Shown here: piece after piece, positions 1-12,300 of the stretch
How the letters are laid out: every line of letters starts with the position of its first letter
Position numbering within the stretch: the first letter of the stretch is position 1
Source of the DNA: Nereocystis luetkeana
Lineage: Eukaryota > Sar > Phaeophyceae > Laminariales > Laminariaceae
Reading direction: 5' to 3'
Length of the DNA stretch: 64,000 nt
Assembly: GCA_031213475.1 (NCBI GenBank)
Contig: JARUPZ010000026.1
Span: forward strand, 4,949,567-5,013,566
Notes under the pieces: generated by a model
Database searches by the model: none
Told to the model about the DNA's origin: nothing
What the model saw: only the letters and a program-made list of their open reading frames with translations
Made by a program: the position numbers and the translations under genes

Positions 1-175
1 ATGGCATGAGTACACCTCCCTCTTTACCCCCCCCCCCCCCCCCGATCACCAAGCAATGTCTGCCTGCCTGGTCGGGGAAAACCCGATGTGCCCCGCCCCG
101 GATTATTGTTGGGATGCGAGGGTCTATGGTCTTACGACTACGATCATGCATCATGTGAGTACCCCCCCCCTCCCC
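1..175 (-). repeat. CATGCATGGCC dispersed repeat (R3), truncated copy
   Basis: This is the reverse complement of the repeat seen in full at 6170-6400. Shared landmarks are GACCAGGCAG, the run around CGGAGCATGTCGGG (diverged here), GGGATGCGAGGGTCTATGG and ATGCATGA. C-runs bound it on both sides (about 29-43 and 162-187), equivalent to the G-runs that precede plus-strand copies. It lies in the intron before the first visible exon of the membrane-protein gene. Confidence 0.7.
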
Positions 176-227
176 CCCCCGCCCCCCCGCACCCCTCGAT
201 CCTGCCCCCCTGATCTTGTCGACGTAG

Positions 228-335
228 GGTGTGGACTGCTCCAGGGCAGGGGAGACGCTTCAGACCTTGTCGGTGAAAAAGGGATACTGGCGTGCCGCGC
301 TCGACTTGAGTCAAGTCCGCGAGTGCTTCAACGAG
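228..335 (+). CDS. Membrane-protein gene, exon 1 in window (Cys-rich, GYWR)
   Basis: Encodes about 36 residues with VDC, the GETLQTLSVKKGYWR core and VRECFNE. It ends at 335 before GTAAGA in phase 0. The acceptor TAG at 225-227 follows a pyrimidine-rich stretch. An ending in VR-C-N followed by an AC-GG exon is the usual order in this family, and exon 1777-1846 supplies it. Confidence 0.75.
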
Positions 336-3300
336 GTAAGATGTGTGTACGTATATACTTCGAAGCATGCTCTTTCGACGGGATGCTGCATGTTTTCGCC
401 CGCGGCTCCTCAGGCTACTTGCTCTACATGAAATGGGCTCGATCGATGAGAAGGCCCCGACCGCCTGTACACACTTGGCCGTGCCGCAGTCGGGACTCGC
501 GTTGCACAGCAAGCGATACTTTTCAAGTGCCGCGTTCATCCTGTCGAAAAACAGTCGTTCTCGGGGCTCTACGGCCTTAGTCGGGCTCGATGGTGATCAT
601 TACGGACGTCTTGGCATTCAACTCCAGGGGCAGTCGTCTGATATCCTATCTATCATACGCTAACCGCGACAAGCGGGGCCGTCAAGACCCCGGCGGCAGG
701 CATCATTTGCTCGTATGATCCGGCTTTGCAACAGTCTCATTCATGGCAAAATTTGCACCGTGTTGGGGACAATGATAGCTTTATTGCCGCAGATCCTTCG
801 AATACAGCACAGGACGCCCACCGTGTGTGCTCTTGTTACCCATGAGGTCTGTTGCTTGTCGCTGTGCACCATGACCACCATCTCAAGTACGATGTTTTTG
901 TTTCGTGTTTTTATCAGCGACGAAAAACGTTCGCTGTGAGTAAGATAACCTTCTCTTCGATCCTTGATTTGTTTTTACGAGCCGCGTGCAATGCTTCGGT
1001 GGAAAGCGCGTGAGACGGCGTGCCACTCTCTCCGTATATATAGAGAGATAGGAAGCCATTCGGTGTCAATCTGCCTACCTCATCGTTCCCTACATGTTGG
1101 GGCATAGTGGTCATATGTGATGCTTCGGGGTGTAGCGCGTGAGACCAAATACCGTACTGTCCGTATATATACGTACCCATAGAGTATAAATACGAATACC
1201 TAACGATTCCTTACATTTCCGGACATATTGGTACTACAGCATACGTTTAAACGTCGAGGGGGACATATAGGTAAGTATCCATCTGGTTCTTACATAAATT
1301 CCCAACAATTCCTTGCCTTTTCGGACAAAGGGGTATCACAGTATACGTACAAACGTCGACGGGGACACAAAAATAGGCCGGAAAATGCCCTTTTGGGTGA
1401 AATGGCCAATAGCGTGCCGCATTCGTCCTCGCTCTTTTATATATCCTTCCGCCGAACCTAGTTGGTACAGAACCAAACTGCCTATGAACTCGTCCGGGCT
1501 GATCGGCCGGTATCACTTGCCCGCGGTTGCGGCTTTAAGGGAGGGCTACTTTTTTTTTTTTCTTTGCTGTAGCTTTCAAGAGCCTTTGTCAGTGTGTGCT
1601 TCGTTCTTGGGGCGGTGGCTTACGCCCGAGTAGGTGGGAACGAACGTCCACTGCCGCTGTGTTATCCCTCCCTTTTTCAGCTTCGCGGCACCCCTCGTTT
1701 GATTTCAATTCAGCCCATGATCGATCCCGAGGGGGGGGGAAACTTGTGTAACTCATGCAACCGTCTCTCGACACAGGCTGCTTGCAAGGGAGGAACTGTC
1801 GTTTCGGCGGTGCAGGAGTACTGCAACGACGGCTACGAGGGTGTCGGTGAGTGGCTTGTGGAACGACGGTGCTGCATCTATCTGCAAGCTTTGCCCCTTC
1901 CTGAAAACCTGAAAATTGTCGCAGAGGTCTTTGTGGTGTTGTAGTGTACACCTCCTCGGTGCAGAGCTCGTGTGTTTGCCTCGTTCGTTGTGCATCCCCA
2001 AGGGCCGAAATGTGGATTTTCCGCCATCTCGCTTGATAAGACCTTCCTTCCTTGCCCAACTGCTTTCGTGTGTCCCAAAGGCCGCGACAACGGTAGGGGC
2101 AAATCCCTCTTCTTGTTTTGCGTCGAATGTGTCGCACGCCCAGGGCGTGTCTTCACCCCCCGCAGAGAGCATTGGAACGAAACCCAAAGGAGTATTATTT
2201 GCCACCCGCATGAAAAGGTGCTGATTGGTTGCGGAAAACGAATGGATCCAGTGCAGCCCGAGAAAGACGGTATATCTAGTGAAGAGGAAGAAGAAGTGTT
2301 GCACGCCATTTGTCTTGTTTGGGAGGACCGAACGGCCCGGCCGAGCGGGAACAAATGGCAGATTAGTTGATGTAGATGGTCACCCCCGAAGATGGATGTG
2401 GACACCAATTTGCCATGGCATGTGCAAAAGACACCGTCGTCCGTACTGGTTCGGCAGGCGAGGCCCAGGATTCTGCGTGGATCCGAACACTTTTGTTTTA
2501 CAACACGGACGGAACGAATGACTACGAGAAGCCTCGTTCCGTTCCGCTCGTTCTCAAGCTCTTTACAGGGAGCTAAGACACGCCCTGGCGATTACTCGTC
2601 TCCCCCCCTCCTGCACACCCCCGCTCCCCGCTTTCCGCTTCCCGCACGCCTCTTTTCGTTGAAAGTGTGCTCCGTGTGCTCCTCGGGCTACGGCAGCGGC
2701 GCGGCGAACCAGTGCCACGAGTGCTCGGAAGGCTTCAAGGGCGGCATGTTCTTCCTGCTCTCCGTGGCGTTGGTGCTTGCGCTGGCCGTGGTTGCGCTGC
2801 TAGCGGTGTATCTGGTGAGAGCGGCCCCGCTTGTTTGTTGGGTGGGTGGGTGGGTTTTTTGCGAACCTCCCACGCGTGCAATATATTATTATATATATAT
2901 TATGTCACATATATATAGAAGTATTATATATATATTATCACAAAGATATATAGAAGTATATATATATATATATATTATATCACAAATATATATAGAAGTA
3001 TATAGATATATTATATCACACCTCGGACAAGTCATGATTTAAATCATCTGTATAGACCATCTATAGTTCCTAGCATTCTGCCGTAGTGCAGATTATACAT
3101 ATATACGCAGTACAGACCCGACCCCAACAAAAAAAGCTCGTGCTATTATACTACAAGTAGGATCGTTTGCCTACTTTACGGGTCCCACTCGGCGACACTG
3201 CCTATACACTGCAGACCATACAAGATCAAGGGGACAGTTATTTTCTGCCTCGAAACGATCGAAATCATGCAACTAGGAACTGGACGATCTGTCCGAGGTT

Positions 3301-6300
3301 GTGCGCTTTTTGGCCGAAACATTTTCTGCCTGGCGGAGCTCCTCGAGTGAGGAACTACATACGTGCAGTACCCGGTGTCTGCGCACCTTTTGTTTTTGTA
3401 ACGCGGGCTACAATGGGAGAGGTACTACATCAGTAGGCGACATGTGTTGAGAACTTGGGAGCTGAAAAAATCAGGCTGAATATATTTTCCACATATAGCT
3501 CAAGATTTTTTAAGGCTAAGCGTTTGTGCTCAACCAGGGACGCCACACTCCATCCTATCTATGGCAGCCTGTAAGCGCGCAGTATGTTCAACGTTGGCAC
3601 CACAATATTACGGGGGGCCATAGTTAATAGGACCTATGGCATACATTAAAACCTATATATTTGACCATTTTTACTAACTGTATTTGGTCCTATTAACTAT
3701 GGTCCCCCGTAATAGTAAGCCGCGAGCCTCAGCCGGAATAGGAGAGATTCTTAACCGCTGTCGCGTACCGTACTGTACCTTTATTCGGCCAAACTATTTA
3801 TTGCGACTGCATTCTACAACCATCGAAGCTGAGGAACTCCCTCCCCAATATCGTTCGTTTTCAGTATAGACCTCGTAGGTCCTGGGGTTTTGACTGCTCC
3901 TTGGGTCATACTCGTACCACGTTTCTTGGAACGACCGACCCGCGAGAGGTATGGCTCGGCCCGTGAACATCCCACGCTGAATTCACTACAGTAGTCGTGT
4001 TCTAAGTCCAACCAACAGAATCGCTTACCCCTGTCCCCCATCTTCTATGATCAGGTTGGAGGCAGGGGCGCCGTAACGTCCACGGTGGCGAGCACCAAGA
4101 AGCAGGTGCTCATGCTCCAGCGCCGTAGCGTCGAGGTCCTGTCGCGCTCCGACGGGGCCGGCGTCAGCGACCCCAGCGACAGAAGCGGCCGACAGAGCGG
4201 AAGGGGCGCCGCCAGGTGGGGCTTCGCGTCCGGCTTTAGAACCGACCGGTGGCAGCGATTCAGAGAAAGCGCGTCCGCACGCCGAGGAAGCAGCAGCAGT
4301 AGCAGCGTTGATAACAGCACCGTCGGCGGCGGCGGCGGTGGCGGCGGCGGCGGTGGCGGTGGCGGGGGAAGCGGCGGCAACGGTGGTGATGGTGGCGGCA
4401 CTAACTGGAAAACCATCGCCGGAAATAATGGCGTCAGGGGTGGTGGAGGCGTTCCGGTGAAACCTCAGGTCCCCTCGCACGAGGGGGTGGGGGTGGAGGC
4501 GGCGGCGGCGGCGGCTGTATTCTCCCAAGGAAGTGTCAGCAGTGAACTTTGTTTGACACCGGCGTTGGCACCTGTCAGTGAGGATGCGATCGGTGAAGCA
4601 GCAGCGCCCGCCTTTTTCGGTGTGAACGGCGGTACCAAGCCCGACTCGGCGATGACCGGGGCTTATGCAGGTGGTTGTGGTGGTGGTGGTGGTGGTGGTG
4701 GTGGTGGTGGTGGTGGTGGTGGCCCGGGGCAAACCGGTCGAAATGAGGGCCGAGGGGTGGTGCGCGATAAGAACGCACCGAAACAAGAGGAGAGTACGGC
4801 CGCCGGGCGGATCGGAGCTTTCCTGGCTGGGCTGCCGCTGTCGAAGTTCAAGATTGTCATAGGTGGGCAAGCACAAGTTCCTTGTTCTTGATGTAACGAA
4901 TTGTGTTCAAGCCACCTCTATTCATAGGACATTCTGAGGCTTTAAATAAAAACCTGTTGGTTGACGGTTTTTTAGAACCGCAGTCCCGTTTTGGGGGCAA
5001 AGCACTCAAATTTCAAGTAGTCTGTCCCCAAAACGGGACTGCGGCTCTAAAGGGGTTAAACACCAACAACAAAAACTGGGAGGTCGCGTTCTCACTGCAG
5101 TCGTGGGAAGTATTCCCGCGTAAACGCTGTTATTTTTTCAAAGGTCGCCAAACCCAACCCGCTCGTTTGTCGCTTCGCCGTGCTTGGGGGTTTTCTCCGC
5201 GCGTCAACCACGACACCACCTGCTGTTTCGGAACCCGCGACCTACGCTCATAAGGAAAGCTTACCGCTTTCTAGTAGTAGGTACCAGGTACTCGACACTA
5301 TGGTTGGCGCATGCTGAGCGTTTGTGTAGGAGGGGCAAAGAATACTTACCCTAACCGCAGTCCCGTTTTGGAGACAAAACAGTCAAAATTATGAGCAGTG
5401 TGTCCCCAAAACGGGACTGCAGCTCTAAAATGGCTAAGAGCGTTGAGCTAGCTCGACAGCGACGGCCAGCAAGGAAGAGTGCTAAGGTAGAACGTTTCGA
5501 TTTTCGGAAATGCTCTTTTTTTTTGGTGCCACAGGTACGTCCGGAATCACCTCTTGTTCGATATTTTGGCGAACCATTCCCGTACTCTGGGGAAAAACAA
5601 AAACAAAAACATAATCGAGCGCTGAAAAAGAAACGATGGCACCCACCCCCTGTCCGAGCCCAGCGCTCTTCACGGTAGACAATGGTTGATTAACGAGGTT
5701 GGGAGATGTTTTGTGTGTCGGCGGTGCTTTTCAGCTTGCTTTTTATTTTCTCTTCAGAACTCAGCCGCCGACTGATGTGCGGTATGATACTGTTGCCGAG
5801 TAATAAAACTACTGCAGTTTTCGTGATGAGCCTGTTTTGCCTGGTCTTATCGCCCGTGAAAAACGGAAACCGTAAAAATTGGGTGCCCCTACCGTGTTCG
5901 ACGCCATGGTTGACTACGAGGAAGACTTGCCCTACATACACATTGGACGGCGGTTGCGTTGGGATGTTTTGTGTGTCGGGCGGAGCTCAGCTCGCTAGTT
6001 TCTCTCGCAAGGTTGCTGAGTGAGGTACAAATCACTCTCTCTCTGTCTCGAAAGTACAAGGACCATTTTAATCAAGCACGGACTTACAAACGGCGCATGC
6101 GCGCAAGGACAAAAGTCGTTCGCCCCCAAGTGAGCGAGGGGCCTCAGAACATATTTTACGAGGAGGAGGAAGGGGGGGGTGTACTCGATAGGAGAGATGT
6201 ACTCGATCTCATGCATGGCCATAGTCGTATGACCACAGACCCTCGCACCCCTACAATGCCGGGACGGAGCATGTCGGGTTTTCACCGACCAGGCAGACAT

Positions 6301-9300
6301 TGCCTGCACCAAGCGCGAAGCGCCGTGAGGTGTCCGGCGAGTCGCATGAAGGGTGAGCTGCATCCTACTAAGAACCGCTTGTGAGGCGGACATGCATACG
6401 GATGGCAGCTTCAATGAGTTAGTTTAATTTCCGGTGTAGCCATTTTCAGAGACAGGAATGGGAGTACTATGTAACTTTGTCTTGGGTGCCTTACCTTGAA
6501 CACTACGAAATACGATAAATTCCCTTGTGCGGAGTAACGGTTCTTTACCTCGCACTAATGATCTAACTCGACAACCAGCCGTGGGCGACCGCCAAAAACA
6601 AAAACGGTACCCTGGTTGTCTAGCTCACGTAGTGAGCGGCATGTTTTACAGTGCCGTTGCCAACCGACGTCAACCCAACCTATATAAAAAAGGCGGAGGG
6701 GGGGTTCATACTGATCAGAGCCCACGATGGATCCCCCAAAGAGCCAGGCATCCACGCTTGATTTGGCTCTGACTCGTAACTCCCCGCCCTAAGCCCTTTT
6801 AGGACCGCAGTCCCGTTTTGGAGACAAACCACTCTAGTGCTAAGTAGTTTGTCCCCAAAACGGGACTGCGATTTGCCGGAAAAGGATCAATATAGGTGCT
6901 TGCTTACCCTACCCTACTACGGGGGGCGGGGGGGACACGGGAGCTCCTATCCCGCCATGGGGGTGCCTTACCCGCCAAGATAATGCCTGCCCCGCCGTGC
7001 TTGAAGGCTGTGACTGCTTTGTGACAGTGAGTTGGCAGGACAGTGATCTACATCGCTTCGGGATACCGCGCTCGCCGGCGCTATTAGGGCCTCGTCATAG
7101 AGAGCCTTGCCAGGGAAGGCATATGTAATAAGAAGCAGAACCCACGATGGACTCCAAACACCATGCACCCGCCTTAGGTGTTCACACCCTACTTTGTTGT
7201 GATTGCTGTCATGCCCCCCCGTCTACCGTATCGTCCGTCTCCAAGCTTTTCGCCTGACCGAGTTCACGACGGTTCCCCCCCTGTTCCGCCGACGTCCCTC
7301 TGTTGTGCTCCGCTCCGCCGCACAAACCTTCACCATCGCGTCGGTTTGGCATCAATCTTCCGCCGCTGTGTGATTTTCTGCCGCCGCGTCTGCTGAGGGC
7401 AGTGGTGTGGCAAATCTCGGGCGCGGTAAGCGGGGTAGTAAAAAGCGGGCGTCTAGATGTCGCATGGGGTGTTTGCAGCCATGGCGAGACACCCGCGAGA
7501 GATCCTCTTTGAGTTGTATGTGTCGGTCGCGCTGATGTGTAAACGCGTTTGTTTGCTGTCGGAAGCAAGCATTACCGCCGTCGTATCAATTTGGTGCCAC
7601 CTTTCCATATTTAGGGTGTAATCTCAAGCGCTACTTTAACGATGGGACAGTGTGGTGTACAGCTTGGGACCAGTGAGCCCTCTCTTGCCTGCGATCAGCG
7701 AGAAACTCTCACCCAGGGCTCTACTCTACTTCCACCCCCGCATTGATTCATCGTTAAATCGACGCGGTACATCGTCGCAGGGGGCGATTGCTCTGCCACA
7801 AATAGGCACTTGAAATGAACTGGTGCCGTCGCATCATAAACTGTGCGGGTAAAGTGTGGTGCAGGCAGCCATGGCGAGACACCCGCGGTATGGAGACACG
7901 CGTAGACCACTTGGAATACAGCTTGAGAGCGGTGCAGGCGGTCCGACAGGTCTCTCGCGGTATACGCAAGAGACAAACGTAGGCCACTTGCAGTACATAC
8001 AGCCAGGGAAGAAAAACAAAAAAAAAACTTTTCGGGAGATGAAGATCTCCCCAAGAGCGAGTACCGCATCACACTATCACACTAGGGTGATAAAATAGCA
8101 CACCCCCTCGACAACGGGGAGGGGGCAGACGGCGAGAGAATCGTCTACGGAATAATCCTGTCGATATCTTTCCAGAGCCACCGTTTTTGTTTGTGAGTTT
8201 GAACTCTCTTTTAGGGGTGGGAGAATCGGCACCGAAATTTCAGCGCGGAGGGCGTGTCGTCGTGCGTGTTATATTAATATATAAGACTTTAGACCACTGT
8301 TTGTTTGCCGCACCGAAGTTGAAGAGAGACGATCATACACCTCTGGGAGAAGGAAGGGGGGCGTGGAGGTGCCTCTACAAATATTAAGATTGTCTCACTA
8401 ACTGACAACGATGGAACCGTTAAAGTGAAACGTATAGTGGCGCACCGCATTATTAATAGTTTCCCCTTGAAACCTGACAGGGGCGGCGGGGTGGGGGGGG
8501 GGAAGGCGTCGTACTGCTTAGTAGCCATGCGGGGGGGGGGGGCGGGGGAGGGGGCGAGGGGGGGGGGTGCTGGATAGGAAAGATGTACTCGATCTCATGC
8601 ATGGCCGTAGTCGAATAGCCATAGACCCTCGCATCCCTAAAATGCCGGGACGGAGCATATCGGGTTTTCACGCGGTTTTCACTCACCAGGCAAACTTTGC
8701 TTGCGGGGGGCGGGGGGGGGGGGGGCGGGTGAAGTTTTCCCAACTTCGTGAAAAGTACCTCCAGACCGTCCTCCTCCCGTCCTCTCTCTCACATCTCCCC
8801 ACTTCTTTCTTTCCCCACGCGCTACATTTATGTTGCTGTCCCGGGGTTCGCGCCTGATTGGCCAAAACCCAAAACCAAAAACTGCGTCGGGGGGCTCCGT
8901 TTTTTTTGTTCTCGGTGCTGTGCAGTTTGCCGACGTGACGAACGTGGGGTTTCCTCCGATTTACGAGAAATTTCTGTCGATCATCGGGATATTTTCCCTG
9001 GACCTTGGCTGGATCCTCTCGGCGACGTGCGTGGCGGCGGGCGTGGGCTTCTACGCCAAACTTTTGTGAGTGCGTTTTCTGTCGGGAGGGTGTGCGTAAG
9101 CCTGTCTCAAAAGGTTCGCTGCTGTTTTGTGACCGCGCGTATCTATGGGGTCTGCGTTCCCCCCTGGCGCTCTTTCGCACCGAGGATCATGGCGATGTCT
9201 ACTATCAACATCAACGAGCGAGAGATGCAAGGCTGCTAGGTATTTTTTTGTTTTTATCGTGCAATTTTTGTTACTGCCGGTTTGATGGGGTTGATTTAGG

Positions 9301-12300
9301 TGCGCCTTCTGTCATGCTCTGTTCTGTTATGTTATGTTATGCTCCGTTCTGTTTTGTTTCTTTGGGTTGGGTTGGGTTGGGTCGGGTTGGGATGGGTTGT
9401 ATCGTCTTGTGTTATGTTATGCTCTGTTCTATTGTGTTGGGTTGGGTCGGGTTGGGATGGGTTGTATCGTCTTGTGTTATGTTATGCTCTGTTCTATTGT
9501 GTTGTGTTGTGTTGTGCTGTGTTGTGTTGTGTTGTGTTGTGTTGTGCTGTGTTGTGCTGTGCTGTGTTGTGCCACTACTGCTACTACTGCTACTACTACT
9601 GCTACTACTACTACTGCTACTACTACTGCTACTACTACTACTATTAATACCACTACTGCTACTTAGATAATTGCTACTGCCGCTTCTACCAATATTAATG
9701 CTACTACTGTATCATTACTGCCACGAATATTAATGGTATTGCAAATACTACAGCAGCACTGCTACACAAAAAACGCCGGCACCTGCGTGAAAACCGTCTT
9801 CGCTTCTCCGGCGCGCGCAGGACCGTGACCATCGGGCCCTTAATCCTCCTAGGACTCTTGGGAGTCACCTTTTACCTAGGATCCAGACCGGAAAGACCGC
9901 GCATCGCAACGCTCGACGAGCTCAGCGATAGATCGAAATACAGACAAAACACCCTAGGGGGCGAGGGTCGCCGCGTCACCTCTACCACAACCACGGACGT
10001 GTCGGCACCTCTCGGCGACACACCCGATGCAAACGCCGGTAGCACTTTGGGGGCGTCTCAACATCAATCGACGGCGGGGGAGAAGGGGACGACGAGCCAG
10101 AGCGGCGCGCCACCCCCCACCGACCGGTCAGGCCTAACAGCGGGCGACCGCAACAGCTGGATCATCCATGTCGATGATTCGGGTGCGGCGCAGGAGGGGC
10201 GGCGGGTGTCGTCGGCACAGTCCGGGCGTGTCGTCGAAAGAGACGACTTCGTTTCGAGACGATCCGTTCGGAGCATCTGGAAGGCCGGGCCGGGGGACAA
10301 GACGGACCTGAATCAGGTGAGCAAGCAGAAAGGATTACACGCAGCGGGAGGGGTGGACGGGGTGTGCTCATCATCATGCATGGGCGTAGTCGTTTTACCG
10401 GGGGGGGTGGGGGTGGGGGGGGGGGGGGGTACTCGATAGGAGAGACGTACTCGAGCTCATGCATGGCCGTAGTCGTATGACCGGGCGGGGGGGGAGGGGG
10501 CACTCGTGTCATGCATGGCCGCACTCATACGAAGCATAACCAAAGGCCCTCGCGTCCCTACAATGCCAAGACGGGGCAGGTCGGCTTTTTGCCGATCAGG
10601 CAGACATGGTCTGCACCAAGCGGGGGGGGAGGGGGGGGGGGGGTTCGCATGTGTTGCCTGCCTTAATCATTTGACCATTGACCACGCATCCCATTCGAGG
10701 CAGAGCACCGTTACTACTCCTAATAGAGGCACCTTCGGCATTTGTGCACTCATTATGTTGTTGTTCCACGTATTCCATAGGAATGTTTTGATGGTCTTAT
10801 CCCCTTCCTGATTCGCCGTCTGCGTGGCCACCGTCCCCTGGGATGGGCTCAATTGTCCCGCAGGGCCTTGCTGACTCCATTGTTCTCCTCTTATGCGATG
10901 TATTTGATGCCGCACACCAACCGTCCGTCCCTCCGACGCTATCGAGGTGACAAGACTTTACTTTTCTGTGCTTGGCGAGTTGTGAGGTGCCGATCCCACC
11001 GCATATACTATGTGCTATCTTTCGCCACCTGCAAAAAAAAAGAAGGAAAACTTTGTGTACCCAGCAGCAGTTCATTGCCACGCTGCCGAGGTGGCCCTCT
11101 TTTTGGGCTTCGGTGAGTGTCACAGCTGATGCCTGCTGCTTCGCGTTCATGCCTTCCACTTTCGTTGCCAGGCCTCTGTGTGTGTGTGTGTGTATGTTTT
11201 CCCCAGCAGTAGCAAAGTAACTGAACAGCAGTACGGGGTGTTCGTGTCGCTTGGTTAGTGAGATTCACCTGCTGCTCACAATGTCTTCGATGCTTCCGGT
11301 TCCCCTTGTGCCCCGCGTCCATCGATCGGTCCGTGTGGTGCGGTCGAAACGCGTCGCTGGTTTTGCCCCCGAGCAGACCCGTATGTGGGAGCTGTTCGCC
11401 CGACACACCACCATGACCCTCATCATTCTCTACCTCGTCTACAGCCAAGTATCCACGGTGGTGAGTGCTATTAATACAGTACAAATCGAAGGAGCTTCGC
11501 CCATCAAAATATGGACCGTTTGCATAGTGATGTGGAATCCAAAACATTCCGCACATTTGGCGGCTGTGTGGCATGCAGAGGGGTGAAAATCGACCAAGCT
11601 CTACCCCCGTACCAGGTATCCACTATATCCATCAAGGTATGGACCTTTTGTGTACGAAGTATTGTGGAATCCAAAGCATTCCACACATTTAGAGACAAAG
11701 CGATATGCAGCCTACTGGTACGTACACGGTATCATCTACCAGGTAATACTTTGGGGGGGGGGGGGTACGGGTCAAATTGTTGACGTTACGTCTTGACCTT
11801 CTGTAATTTTTATATTAATAGTTGTTTGTTTACTAAGGACATGGGCGTCTACTAAATGGGTATTGGGTGAAATTGATCAACTAGGCAGTTAAGGTCTTGA
11901 GTAAGCTTGAATTTGTTCCATTGGTTTGTTTTGAAAGAGACGATGGGCTTTCTTTCTTTTTTGTTTTTCCAGTTTTCCCTGGGGTTCGTCTTTTTTTTTC
12001 GCGTAGCCGTTTCAGGTCGCAGTTTATTCATCAGACGGCGAACGACAATAAATACCGTTGGACGCCGTGCGCGAGGGTCAATTCTTGAAAGCTACAGTAG
12101 CCCTCGCCGTTGCCATCGCCTGGAGACACGCTATGCGTAGATATATTGGCGCCTGCAGCAACATACGACACAACCGACGCAGAAGGGTGGAAGGATTCGG
12201 TCCGACCGGCACGATGTACCTGGTATCGTACATACGGATGATAAGAAAAAAACGCCGAGCGGTACTCGTAGTTTGTTTTTTTTCAAAAAAACTCCGGCGG

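Noticed and set aside
56-580. 174-codon plus-strand ORF at the left edge
   Set aside because: It runs through the R3 repeat and C-runs, then uses a different frame from the true exon 228-335, whose frame is fixed by the GYWR and Cys motifs and by phase.
4025-4876. Minus-strand ORF of 283 codons with His/Thr and Pro runs
   Set aside because: Antisense of the Gly-rich exon 4. The plus strand has the splice phases and the conserved SKFKIVI end.
9361-9400. Telomere-like GGGTT repeats
   Set aside because: Short, imperfect and embedded in a larger intronic VNTR; no chromosome-end context.
9005-9670. Overlapping ORFs with Cys, Leu and Val runs (110-221 codons)
   Set aside because: Produced by the GTGTT and CTACTA simple repeats inside an intron; only the first part overlaps true exon 6, in another frame.
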